64,000 nt of DNA. It comes from Bradyrhizobium diazoefficiens. GTDB taxonomy: Bacteria; Pseudomonadota; Alphaproteobacteria; Rhizobiales; Xanthobacteraceae. This document shows positions 25,723 through 33,732 of the stretch, piece by piece. How positions within the stretch are numbered: the first letter of the stretch is position 1; the number at the start of each line of letters is the position of its first letter. The notes under the pieces were generated by a model. The model did no database searches and had not been told where the DNA came from. It saw nothing but the letters and a program-made list of their open reading frames with translations. Where the stretch lies: contig NZ_JAFCKW010000014.1 in assembly GCF_018129965.1 (NCBI RefSeq), positions 62,001 to 126,000 on the forward strand, read 5' to 3'. A program made the position numbers and the translations under genes.

Positions 25723-26952
25723 ATGCCAGAGACACTGATCAAGGTCGATCTCACCAAGTCGGCCTACGAAAATGACATGGTGCACAACCGCTGGCACCCC
25801 GACATCCCGATCGTGGCCTGGGTCAATCCAGGCGACGATTTCATCATCGAGACCTATGACTGGACCGGCGGCTTCATCAAGAACAACGATTCCGCCGATG
25901 ACGTGCGCGACATCGACCTGTCGATCGTGCACTTCCTGTCCGGCCCGATCGGCGTCAAGGGCGCCGAGCCCGGCGACCTCCTCGTCGTCGACCTGCTCGA
26001 CGTCGGCCCGCTCAAGGAGAGCCTGTGGGGCTTCAACGGCTTCTTCTCCAAGCAGAATGGCGGCGGCTTCCTCACCGACCACTTCCCGCTGGCGCAGAAG
26101 TCGATCTGGGACATCAAGGGCCTCTACACCTCGTCGCGTCACATCCCCGGCGTCAACTTTGCCGGCCTGATCCATCCCGGCCTGATCGGCTGTCTGCCCG
26201 ATCCCAAGATGCTGGACACCTGGAACAAGCGCGAGGCCGAGCTGATCTCGACCAACCCGACCCGCGTTCCCGGCCTTGCCAACCCGCCGTTCGCAGCGAC
26301 CGCTCATGGCGGCCGCGCCAAGGGCGACGCCAAGGCCAAGATCGGCGCGGAAGGTGCCCGCACCGTGCCGCCGCGCGAGCATGGCGGCAATTGCGACATC
26401 AAGGACCTGTCCCGCGGCTCGAAGATCTACTTCCCGGTCTATGTGCCGGGTGCGGGTCTGTCGATGGGCGATCTGCACTTCAGCCAGGGCGACGGCGAGA
26501 TCACCTTCTGCGGTGCCATCGAAATGGCCGGCTGGCTGCACCTCAAGGTCGAGGTGATCAAGGACGGTATGGCGAAGTACGGTGTCAAGAATCCGATCTT
26601 CAAGCCGTCGCCGATCACGCCGAACTACAAGGACTATCTGATCTTCGAAGGCATCTCGGTCGACGAAGCCGGCAAGCAGCATTATCTCGACGTCACCATC
26701 GCCTACCGCCAGGCCTGCCTCAACGCGATCGAGTATCTGACGAAGTTCGGCTACTCCGGCGCCCAGGCCTATTCGATCCTCGGTACCGCACCGGTTCAGG
26801 GCCACATCTCCGGCGTGGTCGACGTGCCGAACGCCTGCGCCACGCTATGGCTGCCGACGGAGATCTTCGACTTCGACGTGATGCCATCGGCGGCAGGGCC
26901 CATCAAGCACATCAAGGGCGATATCCAGATGCCGATCTCGCCGGACAAGTAA
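25723..26952 (+). CDS. fmdA: Formamidase
   Basis: 409 residues of the acetamidase/formamidase family, the usual FmdA length, with a strong GGGGAG ribosome site. Recognised blocks are HNRWHPDIPIVAWVNPGDDF, DIDLSIVHFLSGPIGVKGAE, PGDLLVVDLLDVGP, REHGGNCDIKDLSRGSKIYF and LSMGDLHFSQGDGEITFCGA, the last two close to those of Methylophilus-type FmdA. It hydrolyses formamide to formate and ammonia in the cytoplasm and is probably metal-dependent. The co-directional ABC importer would supply its substrate. Confidence 0.95.
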   Translation: MPETLIKVDLTKSAYENDMVHNRWHPDIPIVAWVNPGDDFIIETYDWTGGFIKNNDSADDVRDIDLSIVHFLSGPIGVKGAEPGDLLVVDLLDVGPLKESLWGFNGFFSKQNGGGFLTDHFPLAQKSIWDIKGLYTSSRHIPGVNFAGLIHPGLIGCLPDPKMLDTWNKREAELISTNPTRVPGLANPPFAATAHGGRAKGDAKAKIGAEGARTVPPREHGGNCDIKDLSRGSKIYFPVYVPGAGLSMGDLHFSQGDGEITFCGAIEMAGWLHLKVEVIKDGMAKYGVKNPIFKPSPITPNYKDYLIFEGISVDEAGKQHYLDVTIAYRQACLNAIEYLTKFGYSGAQAYSILGTAPVQGHISGVVDVPNACATLWLPTEIFDFDVMPSAAGPIKHIKGDIQMPISPDK

Positions 26953-27044
26953 TCCCTGCGCGACGGGATGCGGGACGGCGCGTATTGGCCGCCCCGCATT
27001 CGCCGCCGAACGTGTTGAACAGGCCATAGCGTAGGGATGATGCG

Positions 27045-27422
27045 ATGCCGGTCTATGAATATCTCTGTGATGATTGCGGTCCGTTCAAGGACCTGCGTCC
27101 GATGGCGGAATGCGACGATCCGCAAAGCTGCCCGCATTGTGAGACGATGGCGCCTCGGGTGATCCTCACCGCACCGAATTTCTTCTGCATGCCGGCGGAG
27201 AAGCGCAAGGCGCACGCCGTCAACGAGCGCAGCTCGAACGCGCCGCAGACGCTGGCGCAATACAAGGCCTCGCATGGCCCGGGTTGCGGCTGCTGCTCCA
27301 CGGGCAAGACCGTCAAGGACAAGGGTTCGACGGACAGGAAAAAGCCCGCGCGGCTGGTGACCAAGACCCGAAGCGGCGCCAAGGGTTTTCCCACCGCGCG
27401 TCCCTGGATGATCAGCCACTAA
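27045..27422 (+). CDS. fmdB: FmdB-family zinc-ribbon protein
   Basis: 125 residues. The N-terminus MPVYEYLCDDCGPFKDLRPM with CPHC about 22 residues later is the FmdB zinc ribbon (CxxC...CxxC); a second cluster CGCC lies near residue 84. The C-terminal third is basic (KKPARLVTKTRSGAKG). In methylotrophs the fmdB gene lies next to formamidase and was proposed to be regulatory; its biochemical role is not settled. Here it sits between fmdA and amiE, 92 bases after fmdA. Confidence 0.88.
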   Translation: MPVYEYLCDDCGPFKDLRPMAECDDPQSCPHCETMAPRVILTAPNFFCMPAEKRKAHAVNERSSNAPQTLAQYKASHGPGCGCCSTGKTVKDKGSTDRKKPARLVTKTRSGAKGFPTARPWMISH

Positions 27423-27477
27423 CGCGCCCGCTCGTTCGGCGGCAACCTCAAACGAATAAAACACAGGAGCGCTCCAA

Positions 27478-28518
27478 ATGCTTCACGGTGACATCTCCAG
27501 CAGCAACGACACGGTCGGCGTCGCGGTCGTCAATTACAAGATGCCCCGCCTGCATACCAAGGCCGAGGTGCTCGACAACGCCCGCAAGATCGCCGACATG
27601 ATCGTCGGCATGAAGCTCGGCCTGCCCGGCATGGACCTCGTGATCTTCCCGGAATACTCGACCCAGGGCATCATGTACGACTCCAAGGAGATGTACGAGA
27701 CGGCGTCGGCCGTGCCGGGTGAAGAGACCGCGATCTTCGCCGAGGCCTGCCGCAAGGCGAAGGTATGGGGCGTGTTCTCGCTGACCGGCGAGCGCCACGA
27801 GGAGCATCCGAACAAGGCGCCCTACAACACGCTGATCCTGATGAACGACAAGGGCGAGATCGTCCAGAAATATCGCAAGATCATGCCGTGGGTGCCGATC
27901 GAGGGCTGGTATCCCGGCAATTGCACCTATGTCTCCGAAGGCCCGAAGGGGATGAAGGTCAGCCTGATCATCTGCGACGACGGCAATTTCCCGGAAATCT
28001 GGCGTGACTGCGCCATGAAGGGCGCCGAACTCATCGTGCGTTGCCAGGGCTACATGTATCCGGCCAAGGAACAGCAGGTGATGATTTCCAAGGCGATGGC
28101 GTGGGCCAACAACGTCTATGTCGCGGTCGCCAATGCTGCCGGCTTCGACGGCGTCTACTCCTATTTCGGGCACTCCGCGATCATCGGCTTCGACGGGCGA
28201 ACTCTCGGCGAATGTGGTGAGGAGGAGTACGGCATCCAATACGCGCAACTGTCGAAGACCCTGATCCGCGACGCGCGTCGCAACGGGCAGTCACAGAACC
28301 ATCTCTACAAGCTGGTCCACCGCGGCTATACCGGCATGATCAATTCCGGCGAAAGCCCGCGCGGCGTCGCGGCTTGCCCATATGATTTCTACAAGAACTG
28401 GATTGCGGATCCGGAAGGGACCCGCGACATGGTCGAAGCAATGACCCGCTCGACGCCGGGCACCGCGGAATGCCCGATTGACGGCATCCCGAACGAGGCG
28501 GCGCCGAGCAATTATTGA
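27478..28518 (+). CDS. amiE: Aliphatic amidase
   Basis: 346 residues of the nitrilase superfamily, matching AmiE in length and near-identical blocks (CDDGNFPEIWRDCAMKGAEL, IVRCQGYMYPAKEQQVM, GHSAIIGFDGRTLGECGEEE). The triad falls at the same numbers as in Pseudomonas AmiE: Glu59 (IFPEYS), Lys134 (KYRKIM) and Cys166 (LIICDDG). It hydrolyses acetamide, propionamide and similar short amides to the acid and ammonia. AGGAG lies 8 bases before the ATG. With FmdA it covers C1 and C2-C3 amides delivered by the urt-type importer. No amiC/amiR-type regulator is nearby; the permease-kinase could fill that role. Confidence 0.95.
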   Translation: MLHGDISSSNDTVGVAVVNYKMPRLHTKAEVLDNARKIADMIVGMKLGLPGMDLVIFPEYSTQGIMYDSKEMYETASAVPGEETAIFAEACRKAKVWGVFSLTGERHEEHPNKAPYNTLILMNDKGEIVQKYRKIMPWVPIEGWYPGNCTYVSEGPKGMKVSLIICDDGNFPEIWRDCAMKGAELIVRCQGYMYPAKEQQVMISKAMAWANNVYVAVANAAGFDGVYSYFGHSAIIGFDGRTLGECGEEEYGIQYAQLSKTLIRDARRNGQSQNHLYKLVHRGYTGMINSGESPRGVAACPYDFYKNWIADPEGTRDMVEAMTRSTPGTAECPIDGIPNEAAPSNY

Positions 28519-28554
28519 ACTCGATGCTTTCACCGAGGCGCGGAGCGGTGGGCC

Positions 28555-29388
28555 TTATTGCTTCTGCTGCGGAGGTTTGCGCGGCGGGCGCGGTGTCGCA
28601 GCGGCAGGGGAGGGAGTTCCGCTCATCTTGTTCGCGGCATCGCTGACGTCGAGCAGCGAGCGGCGGGTTTCCTCGAGGAAGTTCGCCGACTTCTTCCTCA
28701 TGGTGTCGGCAAGTTCGTGAAGTCCCTTGACCTTCTCGAGCAGTTCGTCGGCCTTGCCATCGACGAAGCCGGGTACCGCACTCTCGATCTTCGTCACCGC
28801 CTTGTCGAACCCTTCGAAGGCGCTGTCGACCTTGGCCATGACGGCGTCGATTTCGCCGCCCTTGCTCCTGAGGTCGGCGGCATAGTCCTCGAACGTGCGC
28901 AGGCCGTCCTTGATCGCGGGGGCGTTGCTGACGAGGGTGCGATCGACACTATGAAGGGTGTCGACGATGGATTCGACATCGCTGAGATCGGCGGTGAGCA
29001 CGGGGATGCCGTCCGAGTCCAGCGGCACCGGCGGCGCGGAGGGGGCTCCGCCGATCAGGGAAACCGCGGCGATGCCTGTGAGACCCTGGAACTCGATTCC
29101 CGCCACGGTGTCCTTGCGGATCGGCGCGGAATTGTCGAGCATCACCAGCGCCACGACCTTGCGTGGATTGTCGAGCTTGATCGATAGAATCTGGCCGGCT
29201 AGCACGCCGTCGAAATTGACCGGGCCGCCGCGGCGCAGGCCGCTAGCGGAACCGCCTTCGAACACCACGCGCAACTGGCTGCGGCTCTGGGCGGTGCGCC
29301 ATTTCTGCACGCCGAGCAGGCCGCCAAACGCCACGGCGATCACCGCCAGCGTCGCCGTTCCGATCACAAGATTGCTCGCGCGTGCCAT
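28555..29388 (-). CDS. MCE (MlaD-like) domain protein
   Basis: 277 residues from the ATG at 29388 (MARASNLVIG), which starts right at a single membrane anchor (NLVIGTATLAVIAVAFGGLL); an upstream start at 29418 is possible. The MCE domain follows: LRVVFEGGSASGLRRGGPVN, FDGVLAGQILSIKLDN and GIEFQGLTGIAAVSLIGG. The C-terminal 130 residues are a long helical/coiled region (VDSAFEGFDKAVTKIESAVP) ending in a Pro-rich tail. MCE proteins form hexameric rings in lipid transport between membranes with an MlaE permease and MlaF ATPase; neither is adjacent, so its partners must be elsewhere. Confidence 0.85.
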   Translation of the reverse strand: MARASNLVIGTATLAVIAVAFGGLLGVQKWRTAQSRSQLRVVFEGGSASGLRRGGPVNFDGVLAGQILSIKLDNPRKVVALVMLDNSAPIRKDTVAGIEFQGLTGIAAVSLIGGAPSAPPVPLDSDGIPVLTADLSDVESIVDTLHSVDRTLVSNAPAIKDGLRTFEDYAADLRSKGGEIDAVMAKVDSAFEGFDKAVTKIESAVPGFVDGKADELLEKVKGLHELADTMRKKSANFLEETRRSLLDVSDAANKMSGTPSPAAATPRPPRKPPQQKQ

Positions 29389-29487
29389 CAGGTGCGATTC
29401 TACGACCAAAGCCGGCAAGTTGGAAGGCGTCCGAATGGCCGGAATGTTAACTGGGGCGGGTTAACGACTTGTCTGCCGTAGGATGCT

Positions 29488-31704
29488 TCAGTGCCCAACC
29501 GCGCGCTTTGCCGCAGCATTGTTCAGCACGATCAGGGCATCGACGGCCACGCCCGTTCTGGCATTGATCAGGAAGGGGTTGATGTCGACCGAGGCGATCC
29601 GGTCGCCGGCATCGGCGATCAGGTTGGAGAGACCCACCAGCGCTTTCACCGCGGAGGCCTCGTGCAGGGCGGGCCTGCCCCGATAGCCGCGCATCTTGAT
29701 GCCGGCCTTGGTGCGGCCGATCAGTCGCCGTGCCTCGGCCTCGTCGAGCGGCGCGCCAGCAAGCGCGACGTCCTTCATCAGCTCGATGTCGATGCCGCCG
29801 GTGCCGAACAACACCACCGGCCCCATCTCGGCGTCGAGCGAAGCGCCGACGACCAGCTCGAGATCGGCCTTGACCTGCTGCGCGATCAGAATGCCGTCGA
29901 GCTTCGGCTTGCCCTTCAATCTGTTCACCCGCGCGGTGATATCGGAAAATGCCTTCTTCACCTCGGCCGCGCGGTTGAGATTCAACACCACGCCGCCGAT
30001 ATCGGATTTGTGCAGGATCTCGGCGCTGACGAGCTTTGCCACCACCGGAAAGCCGATCTGCTTGGCGATCTTCACCGCCTCCGCCGCCGTCTGCGCGATC
30101 GCCTCCTTCGAGGTCGGGATACCATAGGCCTTCAGCAGCTTCTTCGAGGCGACCTCGTCGAGTGCGGCGCCGTTCGCCGATGTCAGCGCTTTCTCCAGCA
30201 CGGCCCGCGCGGCCGGCTTGGAGCTCGAGACGATATCCGGCACCTCCTTGCGCAGCCTTGAATAGTCGAGCAGCGACTTGATCGCGGTTACGGCGCGGTC
30301 CATGCCCTGCATGACCGCAAGATGCGGCAGCGATTTGCGCAAGGTCTTGGTGAACTCGGTGAAGCCGATCGACATTGCGCTGATATAGATCACGGGTTTC
30401 GAGGCCCGGCTGGCCATCCCGTCGACGATGCGCAGATTGCGCTCGCGCAGCTCGTGCGGCGCCTTCGGCATCTCGGCATCGATGATGACGATGTCGATCT
30501 CGGGGTCGTCGATCATCAGCTCGATCGACTTCATGTAGACCGAGGGATCCACCACCGCGGCAAAGCCTGCGTCGAGCGGATTGCCGACGATGGAGCCAGG
30601 TCCGAGCATCTTTGCCAGTTGCGAGCTGACATGCGGGCTCAGCGGCGCGAAGTTCAGGCCTTCAGCATAGAATGCGTCGATCAGCATGCCGCGCTTGCCG
30701 CCGGATAGCGTGACGGCGGCGAGCCGATCGCCCTTGGGCCTTGCAGCGTGGACGAAGCATTCGGTGGTCTCGATCAACTCGTCGAGACCGCCGACCCGGA
30801 TCACGCCCTCGCGCGTTGCGACGGCATCGAATGTCTCGATCGAGCCTGCAAGTGCGCCGGTATGCGCCATCGCCGCGGCGCGCCCGCCCTCGGACGAGCC
30901 GAGCTTCAGCGCGATCACGGGCTTGCTGGCGCCGCGCGCGGCCTTGCAGGCGTCGCGAAACGCCTTGGTATTGCGGACACCCTCGAGATAGACCACGATC
31001 ACCTTGATGCTCGGATCCTCGGCGAAATAGCGCATCAGGTCCGGCGTTTCGAGCCCGGCCTCGTTGCCGGTCGTCACCATGTATCCGACACCGACGCCGC
31101 GATCCTCCAGCGCCTGGCGGATGGCCATGACGATGGCGCCGGATTGTCCGGCGATCGCCACCGCGCCCTGGGTCATGGTGACGATGCGATCGTCGATATT
31201 GGTGAAGAGCTTTTCGCCGGCGCTCAAATTGCCGAGGCAGTTCGGGCCGGTGACGGCCAGCCCCGTCTCGCGCACCGCCGCCTGCAATTCGGCTGCGAGC
31301 TTCTGGCTCTCCTCATCCTGCAATTCGCTGAAGCCGGAGGTGACGATGGTGGCCGAGCGGGCACCGGCTGCGGCGGCGTCGCGGATCACCTGTACGGCAA
31401 AACGCGCCGGCACCAGCACCAGCACGTGGTCGGGCTTTTCCGGGAGGCTCGCAAAGTCCTTGAAGCAGGGGACACCCCAGATGGTCTCGCGTCTGGCGTT
31501 GACCGGATAAAGCCCGCCCTCGTAGCCGTATTTGACCAGATTGTTCCAGATCCGCTCGGCATAGTTGCCGGGCTTGTCGGTCGCGCCCACCAGCACGATG
31601 TTGTGCGGGTGCAGCATGGCGTGAATGCCCTTGACGATATCGCTTGCGTCGGGTCCCGGAGACCATGGACGGGGGGAGCCGGACGCAGGCACTTGAGCTT
31701 CCAT
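29488..31704 (-). CDS. ADP-forming acyl-CoA synthetase (CoA-binding plus ATP-grasp fusion)
   Basis: 738 residues. The N-terminal CoA-binding domain reads IVLVGATDKPGNYAERIWNN and LVLVPARFAVQVIRDAAAAG, followed by the succinyl-CoA-ligase-like domain with the phospho-His loop AAMAHTGALAGSIETF. The C-terminal ATP-grasp is FPVVAKLVSAEILHKSDIGG, PVVLFGTGGIDIELMKD and SVDINPFLINARTGVAVDAL. This order is that of fused NDP-forming acetyl/acyl-CoA synthetases, which interconvert acyl-CoA, ADP and phosphate with acid, CoA and ATP. The start has GAGGAAG 5 bases upstream. The acyl substrate is not readable. It is separated from the MCE gene by 99 bases and may be transcribed alone. Confidence 0.9.
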   Translation of the reverse strand: MEAQVPASGSPRPWSPGPDASDIVKGIHAMLHPHNIVLVGATDKPGNYAERIWNNLVKYGYEGGLYPVNARRETIWGVPCFKDFASLPEKPDHVLVLVPARFAVQVIRDAAAAGARSATIVTSGFSELQDEESQKLAAELQAAVRETGLAVTGPNCLGNLSAGEKLFTNIDDRIVTMTQGAVAIAGQSGAIVMAIRQALEDRGVGVGYMVTTGNEAGLETPDLMRYFAEDPSIKVIVVYLEGVRNTKAFRDACKAARGASKPVIALKLGSSEGGRAAAMAHTGALAGSIETFDAVATREGVIRVGGLDELIETTECFVHAARPKGDRLAAVTLSGGKRGMLIDAFYAEGLNFAPLSPHVSSQLAKMLGPGSIVGNPLDAGFAAVVDPSVYMKSIELMIDDPEIDIVIIDAEMPKAPHELRERNLRIVDGMASRASKPVIYISAMSIGFTEFTKTLRKSLPHLAVMQGMDRAVTAIKSLLDYSRLRKEVPDIVSSSKPAARAVLEKALTSANGAALDEVASKKLLKAYGIPTSKEAIAQTAAEAVKIAKQIGFPVVAKLVSAEILHKSDIGGVVLNLNRAAEVKKAFSDITARVNRLKGKPKLDGILIAQQVKADLELVVGASLDAEMGPVVLFGTGGIDIELMKDVALAGAPLDEAEARRLIGRTKAGIKMRGYRGRPALHEASAVKALVGLSNLIADAGDRIASVDINPFLINARTGVAVDALIVLNNAAAKRAVGH

Positions 31705-31927
31705 GGCGCTTCCTCACCTGTTGTTGTTGTTGCAGCGCGCTGTCATGCGCCGGCATCTGGCGGGGTCGATCGTGACGAGCTCCATGCCGCGGGGCGGAAT
31801 GGTGGAGTTACGGCAAGGCTAGCATCAGCAGCGTATCTGCGAAAGTGCGCTCCGCTCGCCATCGGCCTCGAACGGATATGGTTCGACGACAGCGCCCTGC
31901 CTCACGGCCTCGCTGATCCGCGCCTGA

Positions 31928-32920
31928 TCAGTAGCGCAGCAGGCTCAGCTTGTAGGCGTAGTGATACGCCAATTGCTTCATCAGATAAGGCGCGATGGCA
32001 CGGCGGATCTGCATCTGGGTCGGATCGAAGCCGAGAACGCGTCGTCGCAGGATGCCCATCTCCCTGATGCCGATTGCATAGGTCGACGCCGTCTTCTGTG
32101 CTTCGTGGATTCGGAAGCAGGCGAGAAATCGCGGCAGGCGAACGAACTTGAACCCCGCGGCCTGCGCCCGCATGATGAAGTCCCAGTCCATCGCGTAGTG
32201 GAAGCTCTCGTCGATGGGCCCGATCCTGTCCCACACGCGCTTGCGCCAGAACATCGTCTCCTGCGGAATGTAGTCGGCATATTGCAATGCCTTGCCGTCA
32301 TGAGGCGGCAGCACGGCGCGGCCGACCTCGAGCCCGTCGCGATCAACGAAGACGCGATGGCCGTAGACGACATCAACGTTGGGATGCGTCGTGAAGTAGT
32401 TGGAGACGTAGGCGAGCGTTCCGGGCAGCAACATGTCATCGCTGTTGAGGTAAGCCATGATGTCGCAATCGATGCCGGCGAAGCCGAGATTGATGGCGTT
32501 GGACTGTCCCGCGTCCGGTTCGCTCTTCCAGCTGATGCCCTCGCCCAGGCCCTTCAGGAGATCGAGCGTACCGTCGATCGAGGCGCCGTCCTGAACGTGA
32601 TAATGCAATTTCGGGTAGTTCTGACTTATGATGCTCGCGATGGTGGCGCCGAGAAATTGCGCATGGTTATAGCTCGGCGTGACGATCGCGATTCGCGGCG
32701 GGTCTGGAGGGATGGCAGGTGCTGGCTTGGAGGCATGCAGATTGAGCAGACGCGGCGGGTGTTGCTCGAAGGTCCATAATGGCGGGCGCCGCCAGAGGCT
32801 GCGAAGTTTTGAGCGTCTTTGCCCGGCGGAAATGAGGTCCAGATTTCTTTCCAGCAGCACCACGCGGTTCTCGAGCAGCTCCAATCGCTGTTCGAGAGCC
32901 TGCCTCAACTCGTCGTCCAT
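31928..32920 (-). CDS. Family 2 glycosyltransferase with N-terminal coiled coil
   Basis: 330 residues from the ATG at 32920 (MDDELRQAL); the open frame extends to 33088 but the extra residues look untranslated and run into the sortase gene. Residues 1-35 are a coiled coil (LEQRLELLENRVVLLERNLD). The GT-A core starts IAIVTPSYNHAQFLGATIAS, with HVQDGASIDGTLDLL, a nucleotide/metal motif YLNSDDMLLPG, and an acceptor-side DESFHYAMDWDFIMRAQAAG. It is expected to add a sugar to a surface glycan. It is tandem with the sortase genes upstream (151-base gap), but it is not clear that they are functionally linked. The 223 bases between it and the acyl-CoA synthetase start hold nothing recognisable. Confidence 0.88.
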   Translation of the reverse strand: MDDELRQALEQRLELLENRVVLLERNLDLISAGQRRSKLRSLWRRPPLWTFEQHPPRLLNLHASKPAPAIPPDPPRIAIVTPSYNHAQFLGATIASIISQNYPKLHYHVQDGASIDGTLDLLKGLGEGISWKSEPDAGQSNAINLGFAGIDCDIMAYLNSDDMLLPGTLAYVSNYFTTHPNVDVVYGHRVFVDRDGLEVGRAVLPPHDGKALQYADYIPQETMFWRKRVWDRIGPIDESFHYAMDWDFIMRAQAAGFKFVRLPRFLACFRIHEAQKTASTYAIGIREMGILRRRVLGFDPTQMQIRRAIAPYLMKQLAYHYAYKLSLLRY

Positions 32921-33071
32921 TACACTTTTATCCCGAAACCCGTCGCAGAAGCACAACAATGCGCTCTTCTTATATGTCTCCGGCCGGCTGCGCCAGTTCA
33001 GCGGTCCTCTGCGACATGTGATCGGTGCGGGCCCGAATCGGGCTCGCTGGCGTCCCTGCCCCGCTGGCGAT

Positions 33072-33641
33072 CTATCTGCCAGTTCCAATCAGGGTTGCAT
33101 GCAGGATATAGCGCTCCGGGCCTGATGTGACCGCGTCGAAGGGCCAGCAGGTCGCGAGCACCAGCTCAAAATCCTGTGTAGCGTGCTCCAGGCCCGATGC
33201 GTCGAAATTAACCACGGCGGATGAATCCATTCGGTAGCGAAAGTGTTGCCCGTCGATGCGAGTGACATCGACCACGTCGCCAATGGCCACGTTTTTCAAG
33301 AACCGGAAATGTGTGTCGCGATGGGCCGCATAGACTGCGATCCCGCGTTCGCCGGCATCGATCGTCTGGCTGAGATGGCCGGGCCCGAAGGCGAGGGCCT
33401 GGCCGCTGGTGCCTTCCAGCACGATCGCGCTGGCGCCGATCCGCTTCACCTCGATCCGCGCAATCGGCCACATGTCGGCCCATGACCATGGTTTGACCGC
33501 CTCGCCGGTCGCTACGCTTCTGTCGAATGCACAATTGAGCAGCAGCTGCGCCAGCCAGGCCTTGCCGTGGATGTAGGTACCGTCGCCAAACAGCAGAATT
33601 CCGACGATCGCCAAGGCGATGGGCGAGATCAACCGGAGCAT
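33072..33641 (-). CDS. Class GN-type sortase
   Basis: 189 residues from the ATG at 33641, which has GAGGA 5-6 bases upstream and begins the membrane anchor MLRLISPIALAIVGILLFGD; the frame could extend to 33707. Catalytic residues are clear: His107 in YAAHRDTHFRFL, Cys165 in LVLATCWPFDA and Arg177 in SGPERYIL. The TCWP variant of the TLxTC motif is typical of the proteobacterial sortase class that serves one dedicated substrate. Sortases cleave an LPxTx signal and join the protein to an amine acceptor. The adjacent upstream gene encodes a protein ending in LPKTA plus a membrane tail, its obvious substrate. Confidence 0.93.
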   Translation of the reverse strand: MLRLISPIALAIVGILLFGDGTYIHGKAWLAQLLLNCAFDRSVATGEAVKPWSWADMWPIARIEVKRIGASAIVLEGTSGQALAFGPGHLSQTIDAGERGIAVYAAHRDTHFRFLKNVAIGDVVDVTRIDGQHFRYRMDSSAVVNFDASGLEHATQDFELVLATCWPFDAVTSGPERYILHATLIGTGR

Positions 33642-33732
33642 TGAGTCCTCGTCGATGAAAAGGGCGCGCGCGGCCGTTGGTACGGGACGGGCAGCCGCGC
33701 GCGCCAAGCAGAGGAGTTCGGGGGCTCCTCTC

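Noticed and set aside
29446..29465. GTTAAC-N8-GTTAAC inverted repeat between the MCE and acyl-CoA synthetase genes
   Set aside because: A short symmetric site seen once, with no link to a promoter or regulator; not enough to call an operator.
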